This document shows, piece after piece, positions 32,169 through 40,092 of a stretch of 40,092 bases of DNA (position 1 is its first letter; every line of letters starts with the position of its first letter). The notes under the pieces are model-generated. The model had not been told where the DNA came from. It did not search any database and worked only from the letters and a program-made list of their open reading frames with translations. A program made the position numbers and the translations under genes. This DNA is from Komagataeibacter melaceti (GTDB taxonomy: Bacteria; Pseudomonadota; Alphaproteobacteria; Acetobacterales; Acetobacteraceae), in contig NZ_QUWV01000083.1 of assembly GCF_003403295.1 (NCBI RefSeq), forward strand, positions 1-40,092. Reading direction: 5' to 3'.

Positions 32169-34166
32169 TCAGATCGCCAGCCGCACGCCCAGTTCCACCA
32201 CGCGGTCAGGCGGGATACGGAAGAATTCCGTAGCCGGCGTGGCGTTGCGCGCCATGAGCAGGAACAGCGACATGCGCCAGCGCGACATCTTGGGCACGGA
32301 GGAACGGACCAGCAGTTCACGGCTGGTGAAGTAGGAGGCCTGCAGCGCATCGAAATCGAGGCCGCTGGCCTTCAGGTCCTCCAGCGCACGGGGCAGGTTG
32401 GGCATTTCCATGAAGCCGTAGCGCAGGATGATGCGGTAGATGTCGGGCGCGACCTCCTGCAACGCCACGCGGTGGCCGTGATCGGCTTCGGGCTGGTCCA
32501 GCGTCTGCACGGTCACGAACAGCACATGGTCGTGCAGGACCTTGTTGTGCTTGAGGTTGTGCAGCAGGCAGGCGGGCACGAAATCGGGGTTGCCGGTCAT
32601 GTAAACGGCGGTTCCCGGCACGCGGATGATGCGTGACTGCGGCAGGCGTGCCAGGAACGAATTCATGGGCATGCTGTCCTGCTTCTGCCGGTTCATGAGA
32701 AGCTGGCGGCCCTTTTTCCACGTCGTCATCATGAGTGTCAGCACGATGCCCAGCAGCACCGGCACCCAGCCGCCCTGCGGGATCTTGAGCGCGTTGGAGG
32801 CGAAGAACGTGCTGTCGAGCACGAAAAAGCCGCCAAATGTCGCGATCGCGGCCGGGCGCGACCAGTGGTACAGCCTGCGGAACACCACCAGCGCCAGCAC
32901 GCATGTGCACATGAACGTGCCCGTCACCGCGATGCCGTAGGCCGATGCCAACGCATCGGAACTGCGGAAGCTCAGTACCAGCAGCAGCGCACCGATCATG
33001 AGGAAGCGGTTGAATTCAGGCAGGTAGATCTGGCCCTCTTCCTCCGCATTGGTATGGGTCACGCGCATGCGCGGCAGGTAGCCAAGCTGGATGATCTGGC
33101 GGCACAGCGAGAACCCGCCCGAGATGCCCGCCTGGCTGGCGATGACCGTGGCCATGGTGGACAGGACGATCATGGGCACCTGCAGCCAGTGCGGGCCAAG
33201 CAGGAAGAAGGGGTTTTCCAGCGCCGTGGGCTCGTTGATGATCAGCGCGCCCTGGCCCAGGTAGTTCAGCGCCAGGCAGGGCAGCACGCAGAACAGCCAC
33301 GCATAGCGGATGGGCTGGCGGCCGAAATGCCCCATATCGGCATAAAGCGCCTCGGCCCCCGTGACCGACAGCACGACCGAGCCAAGTGCGATGAACGAAA
33401 GCCACCCGTGATAGACGATGAACTGCACCGCATAGGTGGGCGATATGGCCAGCAGCACCAGCGGGTGATGCAGGATTTCCAGCCCGCCCAGTATGCCCAG
33501 CAGGCTGAACCACACCAGCATGATCGGGCCGAATATGGTGCCGACCTTGCCCGTGCCGTAGCTCTGCACCGAAAACAGCCCCACCAGCACCAGAAGTGCG
33601 ATGGGAATGACAAGGTCATGCGCGGCGGGGAAGCTGACTTCCAGCCCTTCCACGGCAGAGAGGACGGAAATCGCGGGCGTGATCATGCCATCGCCGAAGA
33701 ACAGGCAAGCCCCCCCGATTCCCACCATGCCCAGCGCCACGCGCAGCCGGGTACTCGGCGCCACGCGCTGGGCGAGGGACATGAGCGAGATGATGCCGCC
33801 CTCGCCATTATGGTCGGCGCGCATGATCAGGATGACGTATTTCACCGTCACGATCAGCAGCAGCGACCAGATGATCAGGCTGAGAACGCCCATCACCTCC
33901 CACGGCTCGATCTTGTGGTGGCTCGATACGATCATGATGGTCGAGCGCAGGGCGTAGATCGGGCTTGTGCCGATATCGCCAAACACCACCCCCAGAACAC
34001 CCAGCAGCGCGGCGAAGCCGACCGGGTTGGCGGCGTGTTCGTGCTGGTCCGCGCCGTATTCGGTAATCTTGGAGGGCGCAGGCGTGTTCCCGGCGCTGGC
34101 GGCGTGTTCGCCGTCGGTGGGCGTCGTCGGGGATCCGGGGGCAGAAGGCCCCGTGGGTTGCGTCAT
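32169..34166 (-). CDS. kup: Kup potassium uptake transporter
   Basis: This encodes 665 residues from the ATG at 34166, with CGGAG upstream; the frame is open to a TTG at 34187. A polar N-terminal tail (about 45 residues) precedes the KUP signature [15 protein letters not shown]. The core has about twelve hydrophobic helices, including [20 protein letters not shown] and [21 protein letters not shown], then a cytosolic C-terminal domain of about 150 residues. It imports K+ with protons across the inner membrane, which is useful to an acid-producing bacterium at low pH. It heads the minus-strand run and has no visible K+-responsive leader. Confidence 0.96.
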   Translation of the reverse strand: MTQPTGPSAPGSPTTPTDGEHAASAGNTPAPSKITEYGADQHEHAANPVGFAALLGVLGVVFGDIGTSPIYALRSTIMIVSSHHKIEPWEVMGVLSLIIWSLLLIVTVKYVILIMRADHNGEGGIISLMSLAQRVAPSTRLRVALGMVGIGGACLFFGDGMITPAISVLSAVEGLEVSFPAAHDLVIPIALLVLVGLFSVQSYGTGKVGTIFGPIMLVWFSLLGILGGLEILHHPLVLLAISPTYAVQFIVYHGWLSFIALGSVVLSVTGAEALYADMGHFGRQPIRYAWLFCVLPCLALNYLGQGALIINEPTALENPFFLLGPHWLQVPMIVLSTMATVIASQAGISGGFSLCRQIIQLGYLPRMRVTHTNAEEEGQIYLPEFNRFLMIGALLLVLSFRSSDALASAYGIAVTGTFMCTCVLALVVFRRLYHWSRPAAIATFGGFFVLDSTFFASNALKIPQGGWVPVLLGIVLTLMMTTWKKGRQLLMNRQKQDSMPMNSFLARLPQSRIIRVPGTAVYMTGNPDFVPACLLHNLKHNKVLHDHVLFVTVQTLDQPEADHGHRVALQEVAPDIYRIILRYGFMEMPNLPRALEDLKASGLDFDALQASYFTSRELLVRSSVPKMSRWRMSLFLLMARNATPATEFFRIPPDRVVELGVRLAI

Positions 34167-34292
34167 GTCGTGACGGCTCCGCGGCAATAAAGACAGAAAA
34201 CCGGCATGGGATCGCGACCGGATAGTTTCGCATTACCGTCTCGCCCCATGCGCAGCAAGGGCCGTATCCGCTCAGGTGCCATTCACCCGGAT

Positions 34293-34970
34293 TCAGGGGT
34301 GGGCGGGCCGGGCCCCGAAAATCGCGCTGCCCACCCGCACCAGCGTCGCGCCGCAGGCGATGGCGGTCTCGAAATCGGCCGACATGCCCATGGACACTAC
34401 CGGCAGCCCGTGCCGCGCCGCCATGTCGGCCAGCAGGCGGAAATGCGGCGTGGGGTCCTGGTCATGCGGGGGGATGCACATAAGCCCCTTCACCGCCGCG
34501 CCAAAGCGTGCGCGGCTGTGTGTGATGAAATCTTCCGCCTCTTCCAGCCGCACGCCGGATTTCTGGCTTTCATCGCCGGTGTTGACCTGCACCAGCAGGT
34601 CGGGGAGCCTGCCCGCACGCTCCGCCGCGCGCGCGATCGCATCCGACAGGGCAGGGCGGTCGAGGCTTTCGATCATGTCCGCGATCCTGACCGCCTCCGC
34701 CGCCTTGTTGGTCTGCAACCCGCCGATGATGTGCAGCCGCAGGTCCGGCCAGCGTTCGCGCAGGGGCGGGAACTTGGCTGCCGCCTCCTGCACCCGGTTT
34801 TCCCCGAACATGCGCTGGCCCGCTTCCAGCGCCGCGATGACGCTGGCCTGGGGGTGGAATTTTGAAACGGCGACCAGTTCCACGCCGGACGGGTCGCGCC
34901 CCGCAGCCTGTGCGGCGGAGGTGATACGGGTGCGGATGCCCGCAAGGGCCTGTGCTATGGATGTTGACAT
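34293..34970 (-). CDS. yggS: YggS-type pyridoxal phosphate homeostasis protein
   Basis: This encodes 225 residues from the ATG at 34970. The PLP-binding lysine is Lys37 in LVAVSKFHP. Other family motifs are FGENRVQEA, LHIIGGLQTNK, QVNTGDESQKSGV, LMCIPP, SMGMSADFETAI and VRVGSAIFG. It is a single-domain TIM barrel of the alanine racemase N-terminal type that carries PLP and affects amino acid and keto acid balance; it is not known as an enzyme. It is divergent from rsmB, with 70 bases between the two starts. Confidence 0.95.
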   Translation of the reverse strand: MSTSIAQALAGIRTRITSAAQAAGRDPSGVELVAVSKFHPQASVIAALEAGQRMFGENRVQEAAAKFPPLRERWPDLRLHIIGGLQTNKAAEAVRIADMIESLDRPALSDAIARAAERAGRLPDLLVQVNTGDESQKSGVRLEEAEDFITHSRARFGAAVKGLMCIPPHDQDPTPHFRLLADMAARHGLPVVSMGMSADFETAIACGATLVRVGSAIFGARPAHP

Positions 34971-35040
34971 GGCTCTAGGCTTGGCATGAATACCTTCCCG
35001 GTCAAGCCCCCGCATGTCGCAGCTTTCAGGTCAGGATTAC

Positions 35041-36360
35041 ATGAAGCCTTCCCCGTCCCCCACGTCCTGCTCCCATGGCCGCCGTCCCGACCGGCGCGGG
35101 GGACGGGTCGCCCCCGACCCCACGCGCGACATCGCCTTTGATATTGTCGAGGGCGTGATCGTCCATCGCCGCATGCTCGACACGTCGCTTGAACATTCGG
35201 TCGCCGCCCGCACGGCCGAACCGCGCGACCGCGCCGCCGCCCACCGGCTGGCCGCCACCGTGCTGCGCCACATGGGCACGGCCAATGAAATCCTTGCCCC
35301 CTTCCTCAAGCGCGAACCGCCCGAGCCCGTGCGCGTGGTGCTGCTGATCGGGGTGGCGCAGCTCCTGTTCCTTGACACGCCGGCCCATGCCGCCGTGGCC
35401 ACCTCCGTCGCCCTTGCGCGCAGGCGCGGGCTGGTGCCGTTTGCCGGGCTGGTCAACGCGGTGCTGCGTCGCGTGGCGGCCGAGGGCGCGCAGGCGCTGG
35501 ACGGGCTGGACCAGCCCCGGCTCGATGTGCCGCCGTGGCTGTGGCAGTCCTGGGGGCGGCTGGCGCGGCCCATCGCCAGCACGCTGGGCCATGAGCCGCC
35601 GCTGGACCTGACCATCCGCCCCGGTGATGCGGCGCCTCCCGGTGGCGAGGTCATGCCCAATGGCAGCGTGCGCTTTGCGCCCGGCGCGGTCCGGGTGGTT
35701 GAACTGCCCGGCTTTGCCGAGGGGACGTTCTGGGTGCAGGACATGGCCGCGAGCCTGCCCGCGCGCCTGCTGGACGTGAAGGCGGGTGAACGGGTGGCCG
35801 ACCTGTGTGCCGCACCGGGTGGCAAGACCGCCCAGCTTGCCTGCGCGGGGGCGGAGGTCTTCGCCATTGAGCGCGAGGGCCGGCGCATCGAGCGCCTGCG
35901 GGCGAATCTGGCGCGGCTGGGGCTGGATGGCGTACATGTGATCCAGGCCGATGCGGCCCAGTGGCGGCCGGACGCGCCGCTTGACGCCATCCTGCTCGAT
36001 GCGCCCTGTTCGGCCACGGGCACCATCCGCCGCCACCCCGATGCCATGTGGATCAAGCGCCCGCGCGACATCGCCACCATGACACAGGGGCAGGACCGGC
36101 TGCTGGCCGCCGCGCGCGACATGCTGCGCCCCGGCGGCAGGCTGGTCTATGCCGTATGCTCCCTCCAGCCCGAGGAAGGCGAACAGCGCGCGCAGGCCGC
36201 CGCCGCCATGGGTCTCGTGCCCGATCCCTTTACGCCGGAGGAACTGGCCTTCCTGCCGCAGGCCCGCACGCCCGAGGGCTGGCTGCGCACGCATCCGGGC
36301 ATGCTGGGGGCACAGGGCGGGATGGACGGCTTCTTCGCCGCGCGTTTCCGCCGGGCCTGA
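35041..36360 (+). CDS. rsmB: 16S rRNA m5C methyltransferase RsmB
   Basis: This encodes 439 residues from the ATG at 35041, with AGGA 6 bases upstream; an ATG at 35014 has none. The N-terminal NusB-like helical domain (about residues 25-160) contains RDIAFDIVEGV and ARRRGLVPFAGLVNAVLRR. The SAM domain has DLCAAPGGKTAQL. LDAPCSATG holds Cys323 and AVCSLQPEEGE holds Cys373. The two-Cys mechanism (one nucleophile, one for release) is established for this family and intact here. It methylates C967 of 16S rRNA. It opens the + operon with rpe (62-base gap). Confidence 0.94.
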   Translation: MKPSPSPTSCSHGRRPDRRGGRVAPDPTRDIAFDIVEGVIVHRRMLDTSLEHSVAARTAEPRDRAAAHRLAATVLRHMGTANEILAPFLKREPPEPVRVVLLIGVAQLLFLDTPAHAAVATSVALARRRGLVPFAGLVNAVLRRVAAEGAQALDGLDQPRLDVPPWLWQSWGRLARPIASTLGHEPPLDLTIRPGDAAPPGGEVMPNGSVRFAPGAVRVVELPGFAEGTFWVQDMAASLPARLLDVKAGERVADLCAAPGGKTAQLACAGAEVFAIEREGRRIERLRANLARLGLDGVHVIQADAAQWRPDAPLDAILLDAPCSATGTIRRHPDAMWIKRPRDIATMTQGQDRLLAAARDMLRPGGRLVYAVCSLQPEEGEQRAQAAAAMGLVPDPFTPEELAFLPQARTPEGWLRTHPGMLGAQGGMDGFFAARFRRA

Positions 36361-36422
36361 TGCCCCGTGGCGGGGTGTCATGAAAGCTTGGCGTAAGGCA
36401 TGGATTGCTGTTAAAAACAGGC

Positions 36423-37100
36423 ATGGCTGCTCTCAAGACCCCCCTCGTCGCGCCCTCTGTCCTGTCGGCTGATTTTTCCCGCATGGCGGATGAAGTCGCC
36501 GCCGTGGAACATGCTGGCGCGGACTGGCTGCATCTGGATGTCATGGACGGGCATTTCGTGCCCAACCTGTCCATGGGGCCGCAACTGATCAAGGCGCTGC
36601 GCCCGAAATCGAAGCTGCCGTTTGACGTGCACCTGATGATCGCGCCGGTCGATCCGTATATCGAGGCCTTTGCCAAGGCGGGGGCCGACCACATCCACCT
36701 GCATGTGGAGGCCGGGCCGCATACGCACCGCTCGCTCCAGCATGTGCGCGACCACGGGGTGAAGCCCGGCGTTGCCATCTGCCCCGCCACCCCGCCCGAA
36801 GCGGTGGGGGAAGTGCTGGATCTGGTGGACATGATCCTTGTGATGACGGTCAACCCCGGTTTCGGCGGCCAGAAATTCCTGACCAGCCAGCTCCGCAAGA
36901 TCGAGACCCTGCGGCGCATGGCCGATGCGACGGGGCGTGACATCCGCATTGGCGTTGATGGCGGCATCACGCCCCAGACCGCACCGCTGGCGGTTGCCGC
37001 CGGGGCGGATGTGCTGATCGCCGGCACATCGGTGTACGGGCAGGATGACTATGCCGCCGCGATCAGGGCCCTGCGCAGCGGAGCACATGACCCGGCGTGA
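36423..37100 (+). CDS. rpe: Ribulose-phosphate 3-epimerase
   Basis: This encodes 225 residues from the ATG at 36423, with AGG directly upstream; an in-frame TTG at 36405 is less likely. The conserved SVLSADFSRM, LHLDVMDGHFVPNLSMG, DVHLMI, HLHVEA, VMTVNPGFGGQKF and VDGGI segments show a complete TIM barrel with the metal-binding His and Asp residues. It interconverts ribulose-5-phosphate and xylulose-5-phosphate in the pentose phosphate cycle, the main sugar route of acetic acid bacteria, which usually lack phosphofructokinase. It lies between rsmB and the heparinase-like gene. Confidence 0.97.
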   Translation: MAALKTPLVAPSVLSADFSRMADEVAAVEHAGADWLHLDVMDGHFVPNLSMGPQLIKALRPKSKLPFDVHLMIAPVDPYIEAFAKAGADHIHLHVEAGPHTHRSLQHVRDHGVKPGVAICPATPPEAVGEVLDLVDMILVMTVNPGFGGQKFLTSQLRKIETLRRMADATGRDIRIGVDGGITPQTAPLAVAAGADVLIAGTSVYGQDDYAAAIRALRSGAHDPA

Positions 37101-37138
37101 GCGGACGCCCGCCCGCTACTCCACGGGGGTAAGAGTTC

Positions 37139-38854
37139 ATGACGTTTAAGCGTATGACGCGTGGCGCGCGTCTGTCGTTTGCACGCCTGCCCCTGTTTGG
37201 CGGCGGCAAGCGCCTGCCCGCGGCACCCGTTCATACCATGCGTGACCTCTGGCCGGGCGACCCGGTGGCGGGCGCGCAGCTTACGCGCGGCAGCCTGACA
37301 TGGGCGGGCTATACCCACCCCGTGGGGCCGGGCCGGTGGGATGCGCCGGAATTCGAACCTGCCTTCCGCGAGGGGCTGCTGGGCTTCCGCTGGCTGCGTA
37401 ACCTGCGCGCGGTGGGCACCGACGCCGCGCGGCTGAAGGCGCGCGCGCTGGTGGATGACTGGCTGCACCACCCCGCCCAGCATCCCATCGCCCTTGACTG
37501 CGGGGTGATCGGCGCGCGGGTGGCGGCGTGGCTGGGGCATTATGATTTCTTTGCCGCCTCGGCCAGTGATTCCTTCCGCCAGCGCCTCATGGCCCGCATT
37601 CTGGTGGAGGGGCGCACCATTGCCGCCATCATGCCGCCCGAACAGCACGGGTGGCAGTCACTCACCGCGCTCAAGGGCCTGCTGGCCGTGGCGGTCGCCA
37701 TGCCGGAATATACCGGCTTCCTGACCCGCTACCGCCGCTATATCGATGCCGAGGTGGAAAGCCAGATCCTGCCCGATGGCTGGCATGTTACCCGCAGCCC
37801 GGAGGTGCAGTTGCGCGCCCTGCGCGAACTGGCGGAAATGCGGGCGATGATGCAGGCGGTGCAGCACGCCCTGCCACATTCGGTGGCGCTGGCACTGGAC
37901 AAGATGAGCCCCGTTCTGCGCGCCATGCGCCATGGGGATGGTGGTCTTGCGCTGTTCAATGGCAGCCATGAGCGCAATGCCGCGCTGATCGAGATGGTGC
38001 TGTCACAGGCCACGCGCACGCGGGTCGTGGCGCATGCCATGCCCGATGGCGGGTTCGTGCGCATGCAGGCGGCGCGCTCGCTGCTGCTGGTCGATGCCGG
38101 GGTTCCGCCGCCTACGGGCTTTGACCGCGATGCCCATGCAGGCACCCTGTCGTTCGAGTTTTCATGCGCGCGCCAGCGCCTGATCGTCAATTGCGGCGGT
38201 GGCGTGCTGCCCGCGTGGAAAGACGCCCTGCGGCAGACGGCGGCACATTCCGTCGTGGTGGTGGAGGATATGTCATCCTCCGAATTCGCGGAGGATGGCA
38301 CGGTAGCGCGCCGTCCCACGCATGTAGGCGTGGACCATGCGGTGGCGGAGGGCGCGCACTGGCTCACCCTGTCCCATGACGGTTATCATGCCTCCGCCGG
38401 GGCGACCTATTACCGCAGGCTTTACCTGAGTGCTGATGGCGAGGTGCTGCGCGGCGAGGAAACGCTGGAGGGCGAACGCGCGCTGGCCTTCGTGCTGCGC
38501 CTGCACCTGCATCCTTCGGTTACGGCGGTGGACGCGCGTGATGGCTCTGTCCTGCTGGGGGCAGGGGAGCAGCACTGGCGTTTCCGCGCGGCGGGTGGCG
38601 TCGTCACGATCGAGGAGAGCGTCTATTGCGGCGGGCAGGCCCCGCGCGGCAGCCTGCAACTGGTCGTGCGGGTGGACCCGGCCGCACGCGCGGCGGAAGA
38701 TGCCGGAACGGCGGAGCATGACGCCACCGGACAGGACGCGGCGGGAGAAGGGAAGCGCGCAGGCAGCACGGGCCTGCCCGATGCGGGGCCGGGTATGGTG
38801 CGGCAGGTGGTGCGCTGGGCGCTCCAGCGCGAAAAAATCCTGCTGCTGACATGA
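37139..38854 (+). CDS. Heparinase II/III-like protein (alphaproteobacterial rsmB-rpe neighbour)
   Basis: This encodes 571 residues from the ATG at 37139, preceded by GGGGTAAGAG. The N-terminal half is an alpha/alpha toroid-like region (about residues 60-290) with LGHYDFFAASASDSFR, LKGLLAVAVAM and ALFNGSHERN. The C-terminal beta part contains FSCARQRLIVNCGGG and DGYHASAGATYYRRLYLS, resembling heparinase II/III lyases. No obvious signal peptide is present. The real substrate is probably an endogenous uronic-acid polysaccharide, not heparin. Similar genes follow rsmB in many Alphaproteobacteria, often before purH, but here a glycosyltransferase follows with a 4-base overlap. Residues about 520-560 are a polar Ala/Gly/Asp insert. 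Confidence 0.85.
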   Translation: MTFKRMTRGARLSFARLPLFGGGKRLPAAPVHTMRDLWPGDPVAGAQLTRGSLTWAGYTHPVGPGRWDAPEFEPAFREGLLGFRWLRNLRAVGTDAARLKARALVDDWLHHPAQHPIALDCGVIGARVAAWLGHYDFFAASASDSFRQRLMARILVEGRTIAAIMPPEQHGWQSLTALKGLLAVAVAMPEYTGFLTRYRRYIDAEVESQILPDGWHVTRSPEVQLRALRELAEMRAMMQAVQHALPHSVALALDKMSPVLRAMRHGDGGLALFNGSHERNAALIEMVLSQATRTRVVAHAMPDGGFVRMQAARSLLLVDAGVPPPTGFDRDAHAGTLSFEFSCARQRLIVNCGGGVLPAWKDALRQTAAHSVVVVEDMSSSEFAEDGTVARRPTHVGVDHAVAEGAHWLTLSHDGYHASAGATYYRRLYLSADGEVLRGEETLEGERALAFVLRLHLHPSVTAVDARDGSVLLGAGEQHWRFRAAGGVVTIEESVYCGGQAPRGSLQLVVRVDPAARAAEDAGTAEHDATGQDAAGEGKRAGSTGLPDAGPGMVRQVVRWALQREKILLLT

Positions 38855-40008
38855 AGATCCTGGAAGTCACGAATGTTGACTTCTCGCTGCGCCATTTCCT
38901 TCTGCCCCTGATGGTGGCCCTGCGCGCGCAGGGCCATGACGTAACAGGCGTCTGCGCCGATGGCCCGCTGCTGGAGACAGTGCGCGCACAGGGGCTGCGG
39001 GTCGAGACCGTGCCCATGTCGCGCACGCTTTCGCCACTGGCGCAATGGCGGGCATGGCGGGCGCTGGTGCGGCTGATCCGGGCGGAAAAGCCCGATATGG
39101 TTCACGCGCACATGCCCATAAGCGGCCTGCTGGCGCGCTTTGCCGCCCGGTGGTGTGGCGTGCCGTGCATTGCCTATACCGGCCACGGTTTCCTGTTCAA
39201 CCAGCCGGGGTCATGGCTGCGGCGCGGGGTGGCGCTGGTGCTGGAGTGGCTGGCGGGGCGCGTGACCGATATCTACATGACCGTGTCGGAATCCGAGGCG
39301 CGCGATGCGCGGCGGCTGGGTATCCACCGGCAGGCCACCGCCATTGGCAACGGGCGGGACCCGGATGTTTTCCATCCCATGCCGGAGCGGCGTGCGGCCC
39401 TGCGCCAGCAGATGGGCGTGGATGGCGGGCAGGTGGTCATACTGGCCGTATCGCGGCTGGTGCGCAGCAAGGGCTATCCCGAACTGCTGGCAGCCATGCG
39501 GCTGCTGCCCCCGAACGCTGTTTTATGGGTGGTGGGCAAACGCCTGCCGGGTGATCGGGGCATGGATCTGCGGCCATGCTTTGCGCAGGCTGTGGCCGAT
39601 CTGGGGTCGCGCCTTGTTTTTCTGGGGTATCGGGAGGACGTGGCGGATCTTATGGCGGCGGCGGATATATTCGTGCTGCCCAGTCATTTCGAGGGCCTGC
39701 CGATGAGCGTGATCGAGGCCATGCTGTGCGCCCTGCCTGTCGTGGCCAGTGACATTCCCGGCCCGCGTGAGCAGGTGGTAACAGGCCGGACAGGGCTGCT
39801 GGTGCCACCGGGCCACGCCCGTGCCCTCGCCACGGCGCTTGAGACGCTGGTGCGGGATGCAGCGCTACGCCAGCGGATGGGGCAGGCAGGGCGCAGTCGT
39901 GCCTGCGCGCGTTATGCGCAGGCCACGGTGCTGGCGCGTACGCTGGCCCTGCTCATGCCAGCCCCGGCCGATGGTCCGGCAGGGGCAGTGTCGAAAATAA
40001 AGTTCTAG
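38851..40008 (+). CDS. GT4 family glycosyltransferase
   Basis: This encodes 385 residues. Its ATG overlaps the previous stop as ATGA, so translation is coupled. It has a GT-B fold: N-terminal MKILEVTNVDFSLRHFLLPL and HAHMPISGLLAR, then AVSRLVRSKGYPELL, FLGYREDVADLM and HFEGLPMSVIEAM, with the E-x7-E donor motif. It should transfer a nucleotide-activated sugar on the cytosolic face. Pairing with the heparinase-like protein suggests a joint role in one surface polysaccharide. The last residues (AVSKIKF) run up to a sequence that may be an insertion element, so the natural C terminus could be slightly altered. Confidence 0.93.
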   Translation: MKILEVTNVDFSLRHFLLPLMVALRAQGHDVTGVCADGPLLETVRAQGLRVETVPMSRTLSPLAQWRAWRALVRLIRAEKPDMVHAHMPISGLLARFAARWCGVPCIAYTGHGFLFNQPGSWLRRGVALVLEWLAGRVTDIYMTVSESEARDARRLGIHRQATAIGNGRDPDVFHPMPERRAALRQQMGVDGGQVVILAVSRLVRSKGYPELLAAMRLLPPNAVLWVVGKRLPGDRGMDLRPCFAQAVADLGSRLVFLGYREDVADLMAAADIFVLPSHFEGLPMSVIEAMLCALPVVASDIPGPREQVVTGRTGLLVPPGHARALATALETLVRDAALRQRMGQAGRSRACARYAQATVLARTLALLMPAPADGPAGAVSKIKF

Positions 40009-40092
40009 CAGCCTGTCGGATTGGGCATTTGGGGGCTGATAACGCCGCGGCTGAGCGGGCTTATGCTGCCTGAAGCCGCGCCATTCTTTTGC
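40009..40092. mobile_element. Possible edge of an insertion sequence
   Basis: After the glycosyltransferase stop, the last 84 bases hold no gene start. Read on the minus strand, one frame enters from the right edge and ends KRMARLQAA-stop (stop at about 40059), like a transposase C terminus. The sequence from about 40009 (CAGCCTGTCGGATTG) would be the element's outer end. The assembly stopping here also fits a multicopy element. No terminal repeat partner is visible, so this is tentative. Confidence 0.25.

Noticed and set aside
30847-32334. 495-codon + strand frame over hemW and the nucleoside hydrolase start
   Set aside because: It is antisense to two conserved genes and lacks a ribosome binding site and any domain.
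32865-34190. 441-codon + strand frame over kup
   Set aside because: It is antisense to a well-supported potassium transporter. It is His/Gln/Arg rich and has no recognisable motif.
35026-36381. 451-codon minus-strand frame over rsmB
   Set aside because: It is the reverse-frame shadow of rsmB, which has both catalytic Cys residues and a complete domain order.
1-40092. CRISPR array, prophage or integrative element
   Set aside because: I saw no regularly spaced repeats, integrase, phage structural genes or attachment duplication at the tRNA.

Overview
The window is GC-rich bacterial DNA. Its gene content and protein style point to an acetic acid bacterium (Acetobacteraceae, probably Komagataeibacter or Gluconacetobacter), in the Alphaproteobacteria. 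The support is the alphaproteobacterial block DUF3576-leuS-lptE-holA, the DUF1489 protein, the rsmB-rpe-heparinase block, and a tRNA-Arg(CCU) split by a group I intron as known in Agrobacterium. Genus is inferred from familiarity, not from a search. It looks like a whole contig. The first 81 bases are a perfect foldback that truncates an arfB-like gene, and the last 84 bases look like the start of a repeated element.

Layout: 41-331 (-) partial arfB; 466-1280 (+) three small unknown genes; 1305-1370 a dispersed hairpin repeat; 1377-4706 (-) three translationally linked glycosyltransferase genes; 4978-6294 (+) an orphan type III-like adenine methyltransferase behind an AT-rich divergent promoter; 6321-7586 (-) a secreted histidine acid phosphatase; 7762-8433 (+) an unknown membrane protein; 8551-10005 (+) manC (GDP-mannose synthesis). 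A phosphate-starvation block follows at 10115-13124: a PstS-like binding protein and an OprP/OprO-like porin, each behind its own tandem Pho box and separated by a strong terminator. At 13386-20316 (+) lies a two-gene envelope operon, a large alpha-2-macroglobulin lacking the thioester and pbpC. A second copy of the dispersed repeat is followed by the intron-containing tRNA-Arg(CCU) (20472-20777, -).

20851-25975 (-) holds DUF3576-leuS-lptE-holA, with lptE and holA overlapping by 4 bases. 26200-28236 (+) is a family 3 glycosidase homologue that seems to have lost its catalytic Asp. 28245-34166 (-) runs kup, hemW, a nucleoside hydrolase, a DUF1489 protein and a SPOR-domain lytic transglycosylase lipoprotein, nearly end to end. 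yggS (-) faces the + operon rsmB-rpe-heparinase-like-glycosyltransferase (35041-40008).

The themes are cell envelope and surface polysaccharide (five sugar-transfer genes counting manC, lptE, pbpC, the macroglobulin, the lytic transglycosylase), phosphate scavenging, and core housekeeping. No CRISPR array, prophage or secretion island is visible. The most distinctive element is the 229-nt ORF-less group I intron in the anticodon loop of tRNA-Arg(CCU). Next come the two matched Pho boxes and the two apparently catalytically disabled envelope proteins (macroglobulin without CxEQ, GH3 homologue without the nucleophile).
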